A stretch of DNA of 64,000 nt from Bacteroidota bacterium (GTDB lineage: Bacteria; Bacteroidota; Bacteroidia; Bacteroidales; FEN-979): assembly GCA_026391355.1 (NCBI GenBank), contig JAPLDH010000048.1, positions 1-64,000 of the forward strand. Reading direction: 5' to 3'. A program made the position numbers and the translations under genes. Under the pieces are notes generated by a model, which saw nothing but the letters and a program-made list of their open reading frames with translations, ran no database searches and was not told the origin of the DNA. Positions 56,134-64,000 of this stretch are shown here, in pieces; within the stretch, counting starts at the first letter, position 1, and each line of letters opens with the position of its first letter.

Positions 56134-58158
56134 TTAAATAATCTTTTTTAAAATGACCTGCTCTGAATGTTTTTTTACAATTTGGTTGTACAACTCTTTG
56201 AGGTCAGCATATTCACCAGGAAGGAACAACATCTTACTAATATTCCTCCTGTATATCACCTTAATTTTATTATCGGCGCTTTGTACCATATATGAGATCG
56301 AAATTGAATTATCCGGCAATTTGAATGAAACTGGTTGTGGTAACGATTCCACCTGGTAGCCGGCAGGCAAGGTATATTCGAAAAGACAGGTCGATGAAAT
56401 CGGGAAATTATAATCTACTGGATATTTCCTTTCTTCAAGCGTATAGATGTTTTTTTCTATTCTTTCAAACAACAGTGGATTGAACAGGATTTTATCGCCG
56501 ATTATTTCGGCCTGGTCAGAAATTTCAACGTTCAGTGTATCGGTAATAAGTTTGTAATTGTCATCCTTGTCTGAAATTGAATATTTATTGATCGTCAGCC
56601 CTTTTACGTTTTCCTGCATTTTCCTGATGAAATCATCACTGCTCTTTTCATGGTTTAACTTGTCGCGATAGGAAATACCGGCGTAACCGCCATAGCACCC
56701 GATGATTGTACCGGTCATTTTCCCTTCAGGATTAATTTCCAGTGAATAGCTCTTAACTTCCTTGTATTTTTCATTTGCATTTAAATCCGCCCAGTCTCCG
56801 TGTGTATTGTCCACTACTCTTCCTCTGCCATTTATATCATTAGCCGGAAGGACTCCGAATGGACAATATTTGCTCGTAGCATCCAGTAAAGAGACCTTCC
56901 CTTCGATGTTAACTACAACGAGTACTGAATTGAATTTTGAGATGGTTGGGTAATAGGTAATTGCGATACCGTTGTCACGTGTACTGAACAATACAGGATT
57001 TGCATCAAGCCCTGCCGTTTGCATCATAAGAGTTAACAGGAGATTTATTTCCGCGGAATTTCCTACCCGCGTGATAAAAGGTTTTTTCAATCCTTTTGAT
57101 GCCCATATGCTATGATCACCATTCCATTTCATTTTTCGCTGAACATAGTTGTAAATGGTAATGGCTTTTTCAATTCCTCCCGGTTTACCATTGCAAAGAC
57201 TTTCAACGGTATCTTTAATAAACCCCTTGGAATTTAATAATTTCCCAAAATCTTCATCATCATTCATCCTTTTATTTACTGATTCCCATGATTGTACATA
57301 ATCCCTGATCAGTTCATTTGGGTATTGTACACTGCTTAATTCAAATTCGATGGACTGTATATAATTATCTTCACAATCTATATTTGGTTCGGAGATAAAT
57401 GCGGGAACATCTTTTACAGCGATGATATTTTCCGTCGTAAATGCCTTAATATCATAATCTTCTGAAGATGTTCGTCCGCCCTGGAGTCCGGGGGTGATCT
57501 GAGATTCATAATGCAGCTTATACATTGCATTTCCCCGTTCACTCTTATATACAGAAAACGGCAGATATCCCTTCGATGAACTTCTATAAACAAAATATTC
57601 AGGGATAATATACTGGTATTGACTCCACAGGGCCGGGTAGTTATATTGGAACGTCCATCCCCTGAAATTATAAAGAAAGTCAGAGGTGATCCTATAGGAC
57701 AATTCAATGATGGACCCCTCCTTTACTTCCGGGAAAGCAAATTTCTGGATGACCAGGTTTTTGCCTTCCTGCTTGTAGATCTTATCGCCGCTTAATTTGG
57801 TTTTTACTACTTTCCCATCCGCCAGGTTGTAAGTTACTGCTGAAAGATCATCCAGTTTTTCCCTGCTTATTCCATTCTGGTACAGAGGAATACTCACATC
57901 TGCATAGTGGAATGCTGACTTCCTGAATATTTTAATTCTGTAATGCCGGTCGTAAGTAAATTGAAATTTCCTTTCCACATTGATATCAAATCTCGAGTAT
58001 CCGTTATCGAACAACATCAGGGCATCGGCTGTAGTGTCTTTGTTATACCTGGTCATTTGCAAATCCGATAATTCAATTTTTCCGAATTTCGGTTCTTTAA
58101 ATTGCCCATTTGCCAATGAAAAAAAAGATAAACAGAAGATACATAATAGAGTTCTCAT
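56134..58158 (-). CDS. Secreted DUF3857 protein with degenerate transglutaminase core
   Basis: The 674-aa protein has a signal peptide (residues 1-18, ending ANGQ), a DUF3857-like domain (about 45-260) and a transglutaminase-like fold. In it the catalytic Cys position reads GNSAEINLLL (Ser) and the His position FNSVL (Ser), while LDATS retains an Asp. It is thus likely non-enzymatic. It precedes the related gene at 54,156 on the same strand with a 73-nt gap, so the pair may act together, one enzyme and one inactive partner. This is an inference. Confidence 0.78.
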   Translation of the reverse strand: MRTLLCIFCLSFFSLANGQFKEPKFGKIELSDLQMTRYNKDTTADALMLFDNGYSRFDINVERKFQFTYDRHYRIKIFRKSAFHYADVSIPLYQNGISREKLDDLSAVTYNLADGKVVKTKLSGDKIYKQEGKNLVIQKFAFPEVKEGSIIELSYRITSDFLYNFRGWTFQYNYPALWSQYQYIIPEYFVYRSSSKGYLPFSVYKSERGNAMYKLHYESQITPGLQGGRTSSEDYDIKAFTTENIIAVKDVPAFISEPNIDCEDNYIQSIEFELSSVQYPNELIRDYVQSWESVNKRMNDDEDFGKLLNSKGFIKDTVESLCNGKPGGIEKAITIYNYVQRKMKWNGDHSIWASKGLKKPFITRVGNSAEINLLLTLMMQTAGLDANPVLFSTRDNGIAITYYPTISKFNSVLVVVNIEGKVSLLDATSKYCPFGVLPANDINGRGRVVDNTHGDWADLNANEKYKEVKSYSLEINPEGKMTGTIIGCYGGYAGISYRDKLNHEKSSDDFIRKMQENVKGLTINKYSISDKDDNYKLITDTLNVEISDQAEIIGDKILFNPLLFERIEKNIYTLEERKYPVDYNFPISSTCLFEYTLPAGYQVESLPQPVSFKLPDNSISISYMVQSADNKIKVIYRRNISKMLFLPGEYADLKELYNQIVKKHSEQVILKKII

Positions 58159-58228
58159 AATAACCTGGTTTTTATTTTAAAATTACGCCGGCCTGATCTC
58201 CCATTGGTCATTCAGGGAAGGGATGTTT

Positions 58229-58894
58229 TTACGTTGTCATGGCAACTGCCCTCACCGGTGAGCCATCTGCATTTTCAATCTTTAGTGGTAAACAAATAAA
58301 GGTAAAACCAGCGTCAGGAAGTTTATCCAGGTTGGTAAGGTTCTCTATAAAAAGGATCTCCTTTTCCAGAAAAATATAATGGTTAGGTAAGTTTTCAAAA
58401 GTGACTTTCAGTGCCGGGACAATTTTGTCAAGTGAGAAAGCATCAACACCAACTCCTTTGAGATTGAATTGGGCTAACCATAAAGCGGCTTCCACCGTTG
58501 GAGTCGGACAGTCATCAAAATAATTTTCGGTATTCCATTTCTCCTGCCATCCTGTAAAGAAGAGTACAAAATCGACTTGTCTTATCTGTTCTTCAAAGAA
58601 TTTTATGTAATTGAGGCCAATCTCCCTCCTACCCTGGCAGGGAATGACCATAGCTTTTCCCACAAACTTGTCGATAGGGAAATCGCCAAGTGTTTTTCCG
58701 TTTTTAAAGATATGGCTTGGGGCATCAATATGGGTTCCGGTATGCGAAACCATTTTGATTCTGTGTTCAGAAAATCCATCTTTTTCAACAGTATTGATCA
58801 CCTTAAATTCAGGATTTTCTGTATCTGGATAAACGGTGATCTTCTCGTTCAGCAGGTTTGTGAGGTCTATTATTTTTTGTTGCCTGGTTACCAT
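58229..58894 (-). CDS. Cyclase family protein (kynurenine formamidase-like)
   Basis: The 221-aa protein has the cyclase-family metal motif HTGTHIDAPSH (HxGTHxDxPxH) near residues 50-60 and a VDAFSLD segment. The family includes kynurenine formamidase KynB and isatin hydrolases, which open or hydrolyse amides with Zn or Mn. No tryptophan-degradation genes are present, so the substrate is unassigned. A single gene with a possible -7 box at 58,962-58,969. Confidence 0.8.
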   Translation of the reverse strand: MVTRQQKIIDLTNLLNEKITVYPDTENPEFKVINTVEKDGFSEHRIKMVSHTGTHIDAPSHIFKNGKTLGDFPIDKFVGKAMVIPCQGRREIGLNYIKFFEEQIRQVDFVLFFTGWQEKWNTENYFDDCPTPTVEAALWLAQFNLKGVGVDAFSLDKIVPALKVTFENLPNHYIFLEKEILFIENLTNLDKLPDAGFTFICLPLKIENADGSPVRAVAMTT

Positions 58895-58961
58895 AAAAAT
58901 ATCATTAGTGAACTAAAAGAAAGGAACAATTTCCGGTCTGGATTATTCCAATTCAGACCTG

Positions 58962-58969
58962 CAAAAGTA
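58962..58969 (-). promoter_or_regulatory. Putative -7 box (TACTTTTG) of the cyclase gene
   Basis: The minus-strand TACTTTTG lies 67 nt before the ATG at 58,894. No TTG partner was found. Confidence 0.33.
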
Positions 58970-59051
58970 ATGGATTAGCTTGCTCTTTAGGAATGAATAA
59001 CCGGTTTTCACAGGAAAATAAAATATATTCATGGGCTTATTATTGTTTTTA

Positions 59052-59082
59052 TTGACAAATTCAGAATTTACACCTATTTTTG
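59052..59082 (+). promoter_or_regulatory. Promoter of the WG-repeat gene (TTG-N20-TATTTTTG)
   Basis: TTG (59,052-59,054) and TATTTTTG (59,075-59,082) are separated by exactly 20 nt, giving a leader of about 55 nt before the ATG at 59,144. Confidence 0.6.
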
Positions 59083-59143
59083 TTAGGATTAAATCTGTAT
59101 GATTTGAGATTTATAATTAGGAGCTTATAAAAACGATACGATT

Positions 59144-60340
59144 ATGAGGAATTTACTTATTATTTTAGGACTTTTATTCGCAATTACTGCGAATTGTCAG
59201 GTTGATACCAAACCTGAGCAGAACAAGAAAAACAGCAAAAAGAAACAGTCTTCGAGTGTAACAACGGTTACTCCAGTTACTCCTGTAGTAGTGCCTGAAC
59301 CCAGGGTTCATCCGAATTGGCTTGCCATGGTGAGGGTGGCAAAAAACTGGGGGTATATTGATTCAACAGGAACGTACATCATTAATCCACAGTTTGATGA
59401 TGCAGAAGAATTCACGGAAGGATTTGCAGCCGTAAAAAAGATGCACGATTGGGGATATATTGATCCAAAAGGACATTTTACCATCAATCCACAATTTGAG
59501 CGTGCGGGATTCTTTACTGAAAAGATGGCACGGGTGGTAAAATTCAAAAAATGGGGTTATATTGATAAAACCGGAACCTTTATCATTAATCCGCAATTCG
59601 AGGATGCCGAAGATTTTTCTGATGGATTGGCACGGGTAAAAAAAGGAGGTTTGTGGGGTGTAATTGATGATAAAGGCAAATACATCATTAACCCGCAGTT
59701 TGGTGAATTAGGTGAGTTTTCAGATGACCTGGCACGGGCCCGGCTTGGTAAACAATGGGGGTTTGTGGATAAAACGGGAAAATGGGTCATTAACCCTCAA
59801 TTCTCATATGCAGAAACCTTTGATGGTGGTTTTGCCCGGGTTAAAAAAGGTCTTTTCTGGGGTTATGTGGATAAAACAGGTACCTATGTTATCAATCCGC
59901 AATTTGAAGCTGCCGGTGATTTTAACAGCGGTCTTGCACGTGCAAAGAAAATGAAAAAATGGGGGTATATTGACAAAAAAGGCGCTTGGCTGGTTAACCC
60001 GCAGTTTGACGAAGCAAGTGATTTTTCAGAAGGGTTGGCAAAAGTGAAGAAATTAAAAAGCTGGGGTTATATTGAAACATCCGGTACTTACGTAATAAAT
60101 CCACAATTTGATGATGCTATGGATTTCGCTCATGGCAGAGCCATTGTAAAAATGAAAACCCAATGGGGAATCATCGATAAAAAGGGAACTTACCTGATCA
60201 ACCCCCAGTTTGATGCACTCCATAAATTTGAAAATGGATATGCAATGGCTCGTAAAGGGCCGAAATGGGGATTTATCAATCTCTCTGGAAAAGTTGTCAC
60301 TAATTATATGTACGAGCACGCTGGGAATTTTACATATTAA
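59144..60340 (+). CDS. Secreted WG-repeat protein
   Basis: The 398-aa protein has a signal peptide (about residues 1-19, ending ITANCQ), a Lys/Ser-rich linker and ten WG repeats of about 33-34 residues. Each has a WGYIDxxG turn followed by INPQFxxAxxF and a GxAxVKK strand. WG (KWG Leptospira) repeats form beta-propeller-like surfaces that bind other molecules. It is transcribed alone. The repeats are diverged enough not to be recent copies. Function unknown. Confidence 0.85.
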   Translation: MRNLLIILGLLFAITANCQVDTKPEQNKKNSKKKQSSSVTTVTPVTPVVVPEPRVHPNWLAMVRVAKNWGYIDSTGTYIINPQFDDAEEFTEGFAAVKKMHDWGYIDPKGHFTINPQFERAGFFTEKMARVVKFKKWGYIDKTGTFIINPQFEDAEDFSDGLARVKKGGLWGVIDDKGKYIINPQFGELGEFSDDLARARLGKQWGFVDKTGKWVINPQFSYAETFDGGFARVKKGLFWGYVDKTGTYVINPQFEAAGDFNSGLARAKKMKKWGYIDKKGAWLVNPQFDEASDFSEGLAKVKKLKSWGYIETSGTYVINPQFDDAMDFAHGRAIVKMKTQWGIIDKKGTYLINPQFDALHKFENGYAMARKGPKWGFINLSGKVVTNYMYEHAGNFTY

Positions 60341-60341
60341 G

Positions 60342-60820
60342 CTAATTATCTGAAAATGCATGTACAGTAAGGTGATTTGTCACAGGATTTGGAAAGATAT
60401 TGGTTTTAACCGTATGTTTCCCGTCGATACCTGTAATCAGCAGCGCTGAATCCACGGCAATGATCGTACGGTATTATCTGTAATTGTATTTGCATTGAGG
60501 GTGTCGTAAAGGATATTTGATGCCGGCATATCGGTATAGGTGATCGTGCATTTGACGGTTCTCTTAAGAGAATCAAAAGCAGGAATGGTTACGGGAAATG
60601 CACTTGTGTTCATGATGCTCACATCCATTGCGGAAAGCTGAATACCATTCTGGCCCCACTCAAAAACCCCATTCTGGTCGAGCATGTAAACAAACATCTC
60701 ATTGTTACTCGTCCTGATATCCTGGAAAGCAATCACGACTCCGTTATCGCTCAGTAATTTCATATCATAATCGGTGATTCAGGTCATAGAGGTATGATTG
60801 CTCACCTGGAAAAATAGTTA
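60342..60820 (-). pseudogene. Decayed type IX secretion cargo gene
   Basis: A minus-strand protein can be read in pieces. An upstream piece (about 60,817-60,782) ends in an in-frame TGA (60,779-60,781). The next 108-codon piece carries FEWGQNGIQLS and ends early at 60,437. After a single frame change near 60,470 it continues as TIIAVDSALLITGIDG, followed by the T9SS sorting-domain signature NIFPNPVTNHLTV, to TAG at 60,342. One stop, one frameshift and no 5' end show a broken gene for an exported, C-terminally sorted protein. Confidence 0.7.
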
Positions 60821-60835
60821 AATACATATACATTA

Positions 60836-61021
60836 ATGGGAAATGTTCCAAACTCTGGGTCGAGTCCTGCGGTTAATGTATCTTTTGCCCATTTGCAGAA
60901 TTTTTTCGATAATAAGGCCTGTGAAGCATCGGTAGAAGCAATCTCCAATAACGCATTGGTCCAAATAGCAAAGAAATATGCGCAAAAATACGTATCTCAG
61001 GAATATAAAAATACGTTGTAA
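60836..61021 (+). CDS. Possible small protein (61 aa)
   Basis: The frame starts at an ATG and encodes an Ala/Lys-rich, partly helical 61-aa protein (SVEAISNNALVQIAKKYAQKY). It has no recognisable family, no promoter that I can support and overlaps an opposite-strand open frame. It could be real, or a remnant near the decayed gene. Low confidence. Confidence 0.3.
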   Translation: MGNVPNSGSSPAVNVSFAHLQNFFDNKACEASVEAISNNALVQIAKKYAQKYVSQEYKNTL

Positions 61022-61061
61022 AATCACGTCGATAACGCCTGTAAAATAAGGCATTTCAGCT

Positions 61062-61093
61062 CTTGATTCCGCTCTCCGTGCTGCCGTACCTTT
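61062..61093 (+). promoter_or_regulatory. Near-consensus promoter (TTG-N21-TACCTTTA)
   Basis: TTG (61,062-61,064) and TACCTTTA (61,086-61,093) are 21 nt apart. The -7 box has A instead of the final G. It is 43 nt before the ATG of the following gene. Confidence 0.4.
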
Positions 61094-61135
61094 ACATCAT
61101 GAAAAACAAGTAAAAACAATCAAAAAACAAAAGCC

Positions 61136-61552
61136 ATGAAAACAACAAAAACAATCGCAGCCCTTTGCATCGCAATGATTTTCTTCGGATTAACCGCATT
61201 AGCCGGCAAACCAACCATTAAACCTGAAGTTCAAAGGGGAACAATCAAATACCTGGTGAACATTCATGTTCCTGTTGGGATTAATATTCCTGACGTCCAG
61301 CTTTTTGTTAAGATAACAGATGAACACAACCGTTTGGTAGATCTTCCCCAGCAATTTCGTTTCGGAACAGTGTCTTACGTCTTTGGTGAACAAGGTCCTG
61401 TAACCGGAACCCGGATTGCATGGATTGTCCAGTCAAACAATGATGGGCCAAAAATTCCACTCTGGGGTAACAATGATATCAAGACCGGAACATTTTTGCC
61501 GGGTCACCTCTATCAGTTCGACATTTATCCTGGAACAGGAAAACCTGACTGA
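61136..61552 (+). CDS. Secreted protein of unknown function
   Basis: The 138-aa product has a clear signal peptide (residues 1-23, cut after ALAG) and a mature part of about 115 residues that seems all-beta (VNIHVPVGINIPDVQLFVK, RFGTVSYVFGE). No family is recognised. The gene has a promoter-like sequence and a strong terminator after it, which supports it being expressed as a single gene. Confidence 0.65.
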   Translation: MKTTKTIAALCIAMIFFGLTALAGKPTIKPEVQRGTIKYLVNIHVPVGINIPDVQLFVKITDEHNRLVDLPQQFRFGTVSYVFGEQGPVTGTRIAWIVQSNNDGPKIPLWGNNDIKTGTFLPGHLYQFDIYPGTGKPD

Positions 61553-61570
61553 GAAACGATAACGGATAAA

Positions 61571-61607
61571 AAAGAAGAGGCCGTCCCAATGGGGCGGTTT
61601 CTTCTTT
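61571..61607 (+). terminator. Rho-independent terminator
   Basis: A 17-bp stem (AAAGAAGAGGCCGTCCC paired with GGGGCGGTTTCTTCTTT, with three G-U pairs) and a short AAT loop end in TTTTT. It follows the secreted-protein gene. An ATG in it (61,589) is not a true start of the next gene. Confidence 0.8.
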
Positions 61608-61642
61608 TTATCGGTATCTTTACAATTCAATTCCCTGATCTT

Positions 61643-62428
61643 ATGAATCCACCCCCCATTGCAATCATTACCGGCGCGTATGGAGCAATCGGTAAAGCCA
61701 TCTCCCTGCAAATGGTACAAAAAGGATATACAACGGTACTGAGTGGGAAGGATGAATCAAAACTGAAATCAACCGTTGATGAAATCCGTAAAATAACCGG
61801 TAATCCGAATGTTCGTTTTGAAGCTGTCGATCTTTCCTTGAAATCAGGTATTAAAGCGATGGCTGACAGATGGGATGGCCCGCTGCATCTATTGATCAAC
61901 AATGCCTGCACAGCTCCCCGGCAAAGAACCGAAACTTCAGAAGGAATTGAAATGGAGTTTGCAACGAACGTCCTTGGTTATTTCTGGATGATCGTATATT
62001 TCAGGAAATTTTTACAATACCAGGAAGATGCAAGGATTATAAACGTGGCCAGTTATTGGGCGGGGGAACTCGACCTGAATGACCTGGAATTTAAAATAAG
62101 AAGGTATGATAACGATACAGCATACCGGCAATCAAAACAAGCCGACCGGATGCTTACCGCAGCTTTTGCAGAAAAGCTGAAGAAATACGGAATAGCGATC
62201 AACTCTTGTCATCCAGGAGATGTAAACTCTAAACTCAGCAATAGCCTTGGTTTTGGTGGTCATGAAACACCCGCCGAAGGAGCGGTCACTCCTGTCTGGC
62301 TTGCGACAGATCCCGCACTGAAGGGTATTACCGGGAAGTATTTTGCAAATAAAAGCGAATCTTTCTGCCAATTCTCACAGGACACAAAAGCCATTGAAGA
62401 ACTCTATGCCACTTGTGAAGGATATTGA
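61643..62428 (+). CDS. Short-chain dehydrogenase/reductase
   Basis: From the ATG at 61,643 the protein is 261 aa. It has the Rossmann TGAYGAIG motif, DLSLKSG, NNACTAP (NNA motif), the active-site YRQSK with preceding Ser in NVASYWAG, and a HPGDV loop. It resembles the retinol-dehydrogenase-like SDRs, using NAD(P)H. An upstream ATG within the terminator hairpin was rejected. Substrate unknown; single gene. Confidence 0.85.
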   Translation: MNPPPIAIITGAYGAIGKAISLQMVQKGYTTVLSGKDESKLKSTVDEIRKITGNPNVRFEAVDLSLKSGIKAMADRWDGPLHLLINNACTAPRQRTETSEGIEMEFATNVLGYFWMIVYFRKFLQYQEDARIINVASYWAGELDLNDLEFKIRRYDNDTAYRQSKQADRMLTAAFAEKLKKYGIAINSCHPGDVNSKLSNSLGFGGHETPAEGAVTPVWLATDPALKGITGKYFANKSESFCQFSQDTKAIEELYATCEGY

Positions 62429-62457
62429 GATAAACGCCTGTACTTCCTGCTGATTAC

Positions 62458-62781
62458 TTAGTCCACTATTACTGCTGTTCCGTAACAGATAACCTCCGTA
62501 ACCCCGCTCATGATCTCAGTTGTGTCGTATCTGACACCGATAACTGCATTGCCTCCCAATTGCTCGGCATGAGCGATCATGATATCAAATGACTCTTTTC
62601 TCGTTCTCTCGCACAGCTCTGTGTAAAGGGTTATATTCCCCCCGGCCAGTGTTTGAAACGCGGCTCCGATATTGCCAAAGATCGAACGCGATCTGACGGT
62701 AACACCCCTTACCACCCCCAGGTTTTGGATAATCTTGTACCCATAAATCTCAAAAGAGGTAGATGTTTTTTTTAATTCCAT
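62458..62781 (-). CDS. YbjQ family (UPF0145) protein
   Basis: The 107-aa protein matches the YbjQ family: NLGVVRGVTVRSRS, the RKESFDIMIAHAEQLGGNAVIGVRYD helix-strand and GTAVIV at the end. It forms a pentameric-like beta/alpha fold with an uncharacterised role, sometimes called heavy-metal binding on weak grounds. A -7 box CAAAGTTA (TAACTTTG on the minus strand, 62,810-62,817) lies 28 nt upstream. Confidence 0.88.
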   Translation of the reverse strand: MELKKTSTSFEIYGYKIIQNLGVVRGVTVRSRSIFGNIGAAFQTLAGGNITLYTELCERTRKESFDIMIAHAEQLGGNAVIGVRYDTTEIMSGVTEVICYGTAVIVD

Positions 62782-62809
62782 GATTGATATGTTAATTTGT
62801 TTAGGGTAA

Positions 62810-62817
62810 CAAAGTTA
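62810..62817 (-). promoter_or_regulatory. Putative -7 box (TAACTTTG) of the ybjQ-like gene
   Basis: TAACTTTG on the minus strand agrees with TAnnTTTG. A TTG box at the proper distance was not found. Confidence 0.37.
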
Positions 62818-62884
62818 TAAAAGGAAACCGAGAAATTTTACATTTTCAACACAAAAGGTTGGAATTGGACATTATATTTTATAT

Positions 62885-63050
62885 TAAATTGCACAAGAAA
62901 TAATTTACGAATAACGATTTACGACTTTAGATTGAATTTTGGACTTACGATTTTAGAGGTACGAATAATTATTCTATTGCCCATTGCCTATTGCATATTG
63001 CCATTTTTCTAATGACTAATGACTAATGACTAATGACTAATGACAAATGA
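62885..63050. repeat. Heptamer arrays upstream of the APC permease
   Basis: TTTACGA-type units (about 62,897-62,965) are followed by ATTGCCT-type (62,974-63,004) and TAATGAC-type (63,010-63,050) units. The last block provides the start codon of the permease. A GATTTTAGAGGTACGA stretch is shared with the region near 9,790. Confidence 0.85.
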
Positions 63051-64000
63051 CACCTCCTTCAAAAAAAGCCTGAACCTGTTCGATTCTACTGCTCTTGTTG
63101 CAGGGTCGATGATCGGTTCGGGGATTTTCATTGTTAGTGCAGATATTGCAAGAACCGTCGGGTCACCTGGCTGGCTCATGCTGGTCTGGATCATCACAGG
63201 GTTTCTGACATTATTTGCCGCACTTAGTTACGGTGAACTGGCAGGAATGTTCCCAAAGGCAGGTGGACAGTATGTCTACCTGAAGGAGGCCTACAATCCA
63301 TTGATCGGCTTCCTTTATGGGTGGACATTGTTTCTGGTTATCCAGACAGGCACAATTGCCGCTGTTGCCATGGCTTTCGCCAAATTTTTCGGGGTACTCA
63401 TCCCCTCTGTTTCAGAATCCGTTGTGTGGTTCAGTTTGAAGTTTATCCAGATCGGACCTGTTGACCTCGGAATATATACGATCAAACAATTTGATCTCGG
63501 TTTTGTTAACTTCGGACCGGTACAGATCGTTGCCATCTTATCTGTGGTTTTCCTAACCTGGTTGAATTCGCGTGGAATCAAGGAAGGCAAGCGTGTTCAG
63601 AACATTTTTACCACCGGGAAAGTGGCCTTGTTACTTTTATTTATCATCATCGGACTTGGATTCGCAATGAATGCTAATGCCATCCATCTGAATACATCGA
63701 TTTTTTGGGATGCCAGGCAGCATATGAAGGGGGCACCCATCATTCCGTTGACAGGATTCGCGATCATTGCCGCAATTGGTATGGCTTCAGTTGGCTCGTT
63801 ATTCTCGTCTGATGCCTGGAACAATATTACTTTCACTGCAGGAGAGGTGATCAATCCGCGAAAGAATATCCCGATGAGTTTGTTTCTCGGGACATTTATC
63901 GTTACAATCCTTTACCTGCTCGCAAATGTTGTTTTTATTACGGTACTTCCGCTGCGTGGGTCTCAGGATGGTGCAACCATTATGGAAAGGGGTATGCAGT
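63040..64000 (+). CDS. APC superfamily amino acid permease (partial, cut by window end)
   Basis: The frame begins at an ATG inside a TAATGAC repeat (MTNDTSFKKSLNLFD) and stays open to the end of the window (320 codons). It has the APC N-terminal signature LVAGSMIGSGIFIV, then GELAGMFPKAGGQYVYLKEAY, and several membrane helices. This is the LAT-like subgroup of amino acid transporters, likely importing or exchanging amino acids. The C-terminal part is missing because of the window edge. The start could also be slightly further downstream. Confidence 0.88.
   Translation, partial: MTNDTSFKKSLNLFDSTALVAGSMIGSGIFIVSADIARTVGSPGWLMLVWIITGFLTLFAALSYGELAGMFPKAGGQYVYLKEAYNPLIGFLYGWTLFLVIQTGTIAAVAMAFAKFFGVLIPSVSESVVWFSLKFIQIGPVDLGIYTIKQFDLGFVNFGPVQIVAILSVVFLTWLNSRGIKEGKRVQNIFTTGKVALLLLFIIIGLGFAMNANAIHLNTSIFWDARQHMKGAPIIPLTGFAIIAAIGMASVGSLFSSDAWNNITFTAGEVINPRKNIPMSLFLGTFIVTILYLLANVVFITVLPLRGSQDGATIMERGMQ

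Noticed and set aside
60833-61054. 73-codon minus-strand frame
   Set aside because: Composition looks unlike a protein (Arg/Phe/Cys/Ile-rich shadow) and it overlaps the opposite small ORF.
61589-61642. Upstream ATG of the SDR gene
   Set aside because: It lies inside a strong terminator hairpin; the ATG at 61,643 fits the SDR N-terminus.

Overview
The window comes from a bacterial chromosome, very probably an anaerobic or fermentative member of the Bacteroidota (Bacteroidales-like). The evidence is a set of TAnnTTTG -7 promoter boxes (several with a TTG/TTTG box 20-23 nt upstream), a decayed type IX secretion cargo gene, DUF3857/transglutaminase proteins, DUF1573, WG-repeat and YD-repeat secreted proteins, a futalosine-pathway menaquinone gene (mqnA) and an [FeFe]-hydrogenase locus. 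No phage, insertion sequence or CRISPR array was seen. Many intergenic regions hold tandem 7-8 nt repeats whose sequence changes from place to place (ATGACCA, TAAGTCG, AGTCACA, GTGACAAA, CAGTTCC and others).

Layout. 1-9.8 kb: lipoate-protein ligase, a DUF1338 protein, a lipoprotein hydrolase, a 1000-residue FAD/Fe-S oxidase, a YD-repeat secreted protein, a QueG-like Fe-S protein and a GT87-like membrane protein. 9.8-12.8 kb (minus): rpsA-rnz. 13.1-21.4 kb (mostly plus): ychF, hydE, rlmD, aroK (minus), DUF1573, yajC, ybbR-like, coaE, a PagL-like protein, mqnA. 21.4-26.7 kb (minus): pyrG-yidC, the PPDK regulator, a PIN toxin-antitoxin pair. 27-39 kb: the hydrogenase locus. 39-41.9 kb: ribF, an MBL hydrolase, trmD, rplS. 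42-47 kb: a small ORF with its own terminator, an ECF sigma factor, uvrA. 46-52 kb: carA-carB, an aldehyde dehydrogenase, tRNA-Met. 52.4-54.1 kb: a two-gene ABC exporter. 54.2-64 kb: accessory genes (two DUF3857 proteins, a cyclase, a WG-repeat protein, a decayed T9SS gene, an SDR, YbjQ, an APC permease cut by the window end).

The most interesting system is the hydrogenase locus at 26,977-38,935. A trimeric NAD-linked, probably electron-bifurcating [FeFe] hydrogenase (hydC-hydB-hydA) lies between two different putative H2 sensors. On the left and divergent is a ferredoxin/H-cluster/PAS protein followed by a SpoIIE/PP2C phosphatase. On the right, overlapping hydA by 4 nt, is a ferredoxin/H-cluster domain fused to a histidine kinase. 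After that come a single-domain response regulator, a receiver-histidine kinase hybrid and a Rex-type NADH/NAD+ repressor. A Rex-like operator (TGTT-A-N4-TTAACAA type) lies in the divergent promoter region. I infer a locus that adjusts H2 production or uptake to both H2 and NADH/NAD+ ratio. The maturase hydE is about 16 kb away; hydF and hydG are not in the window.
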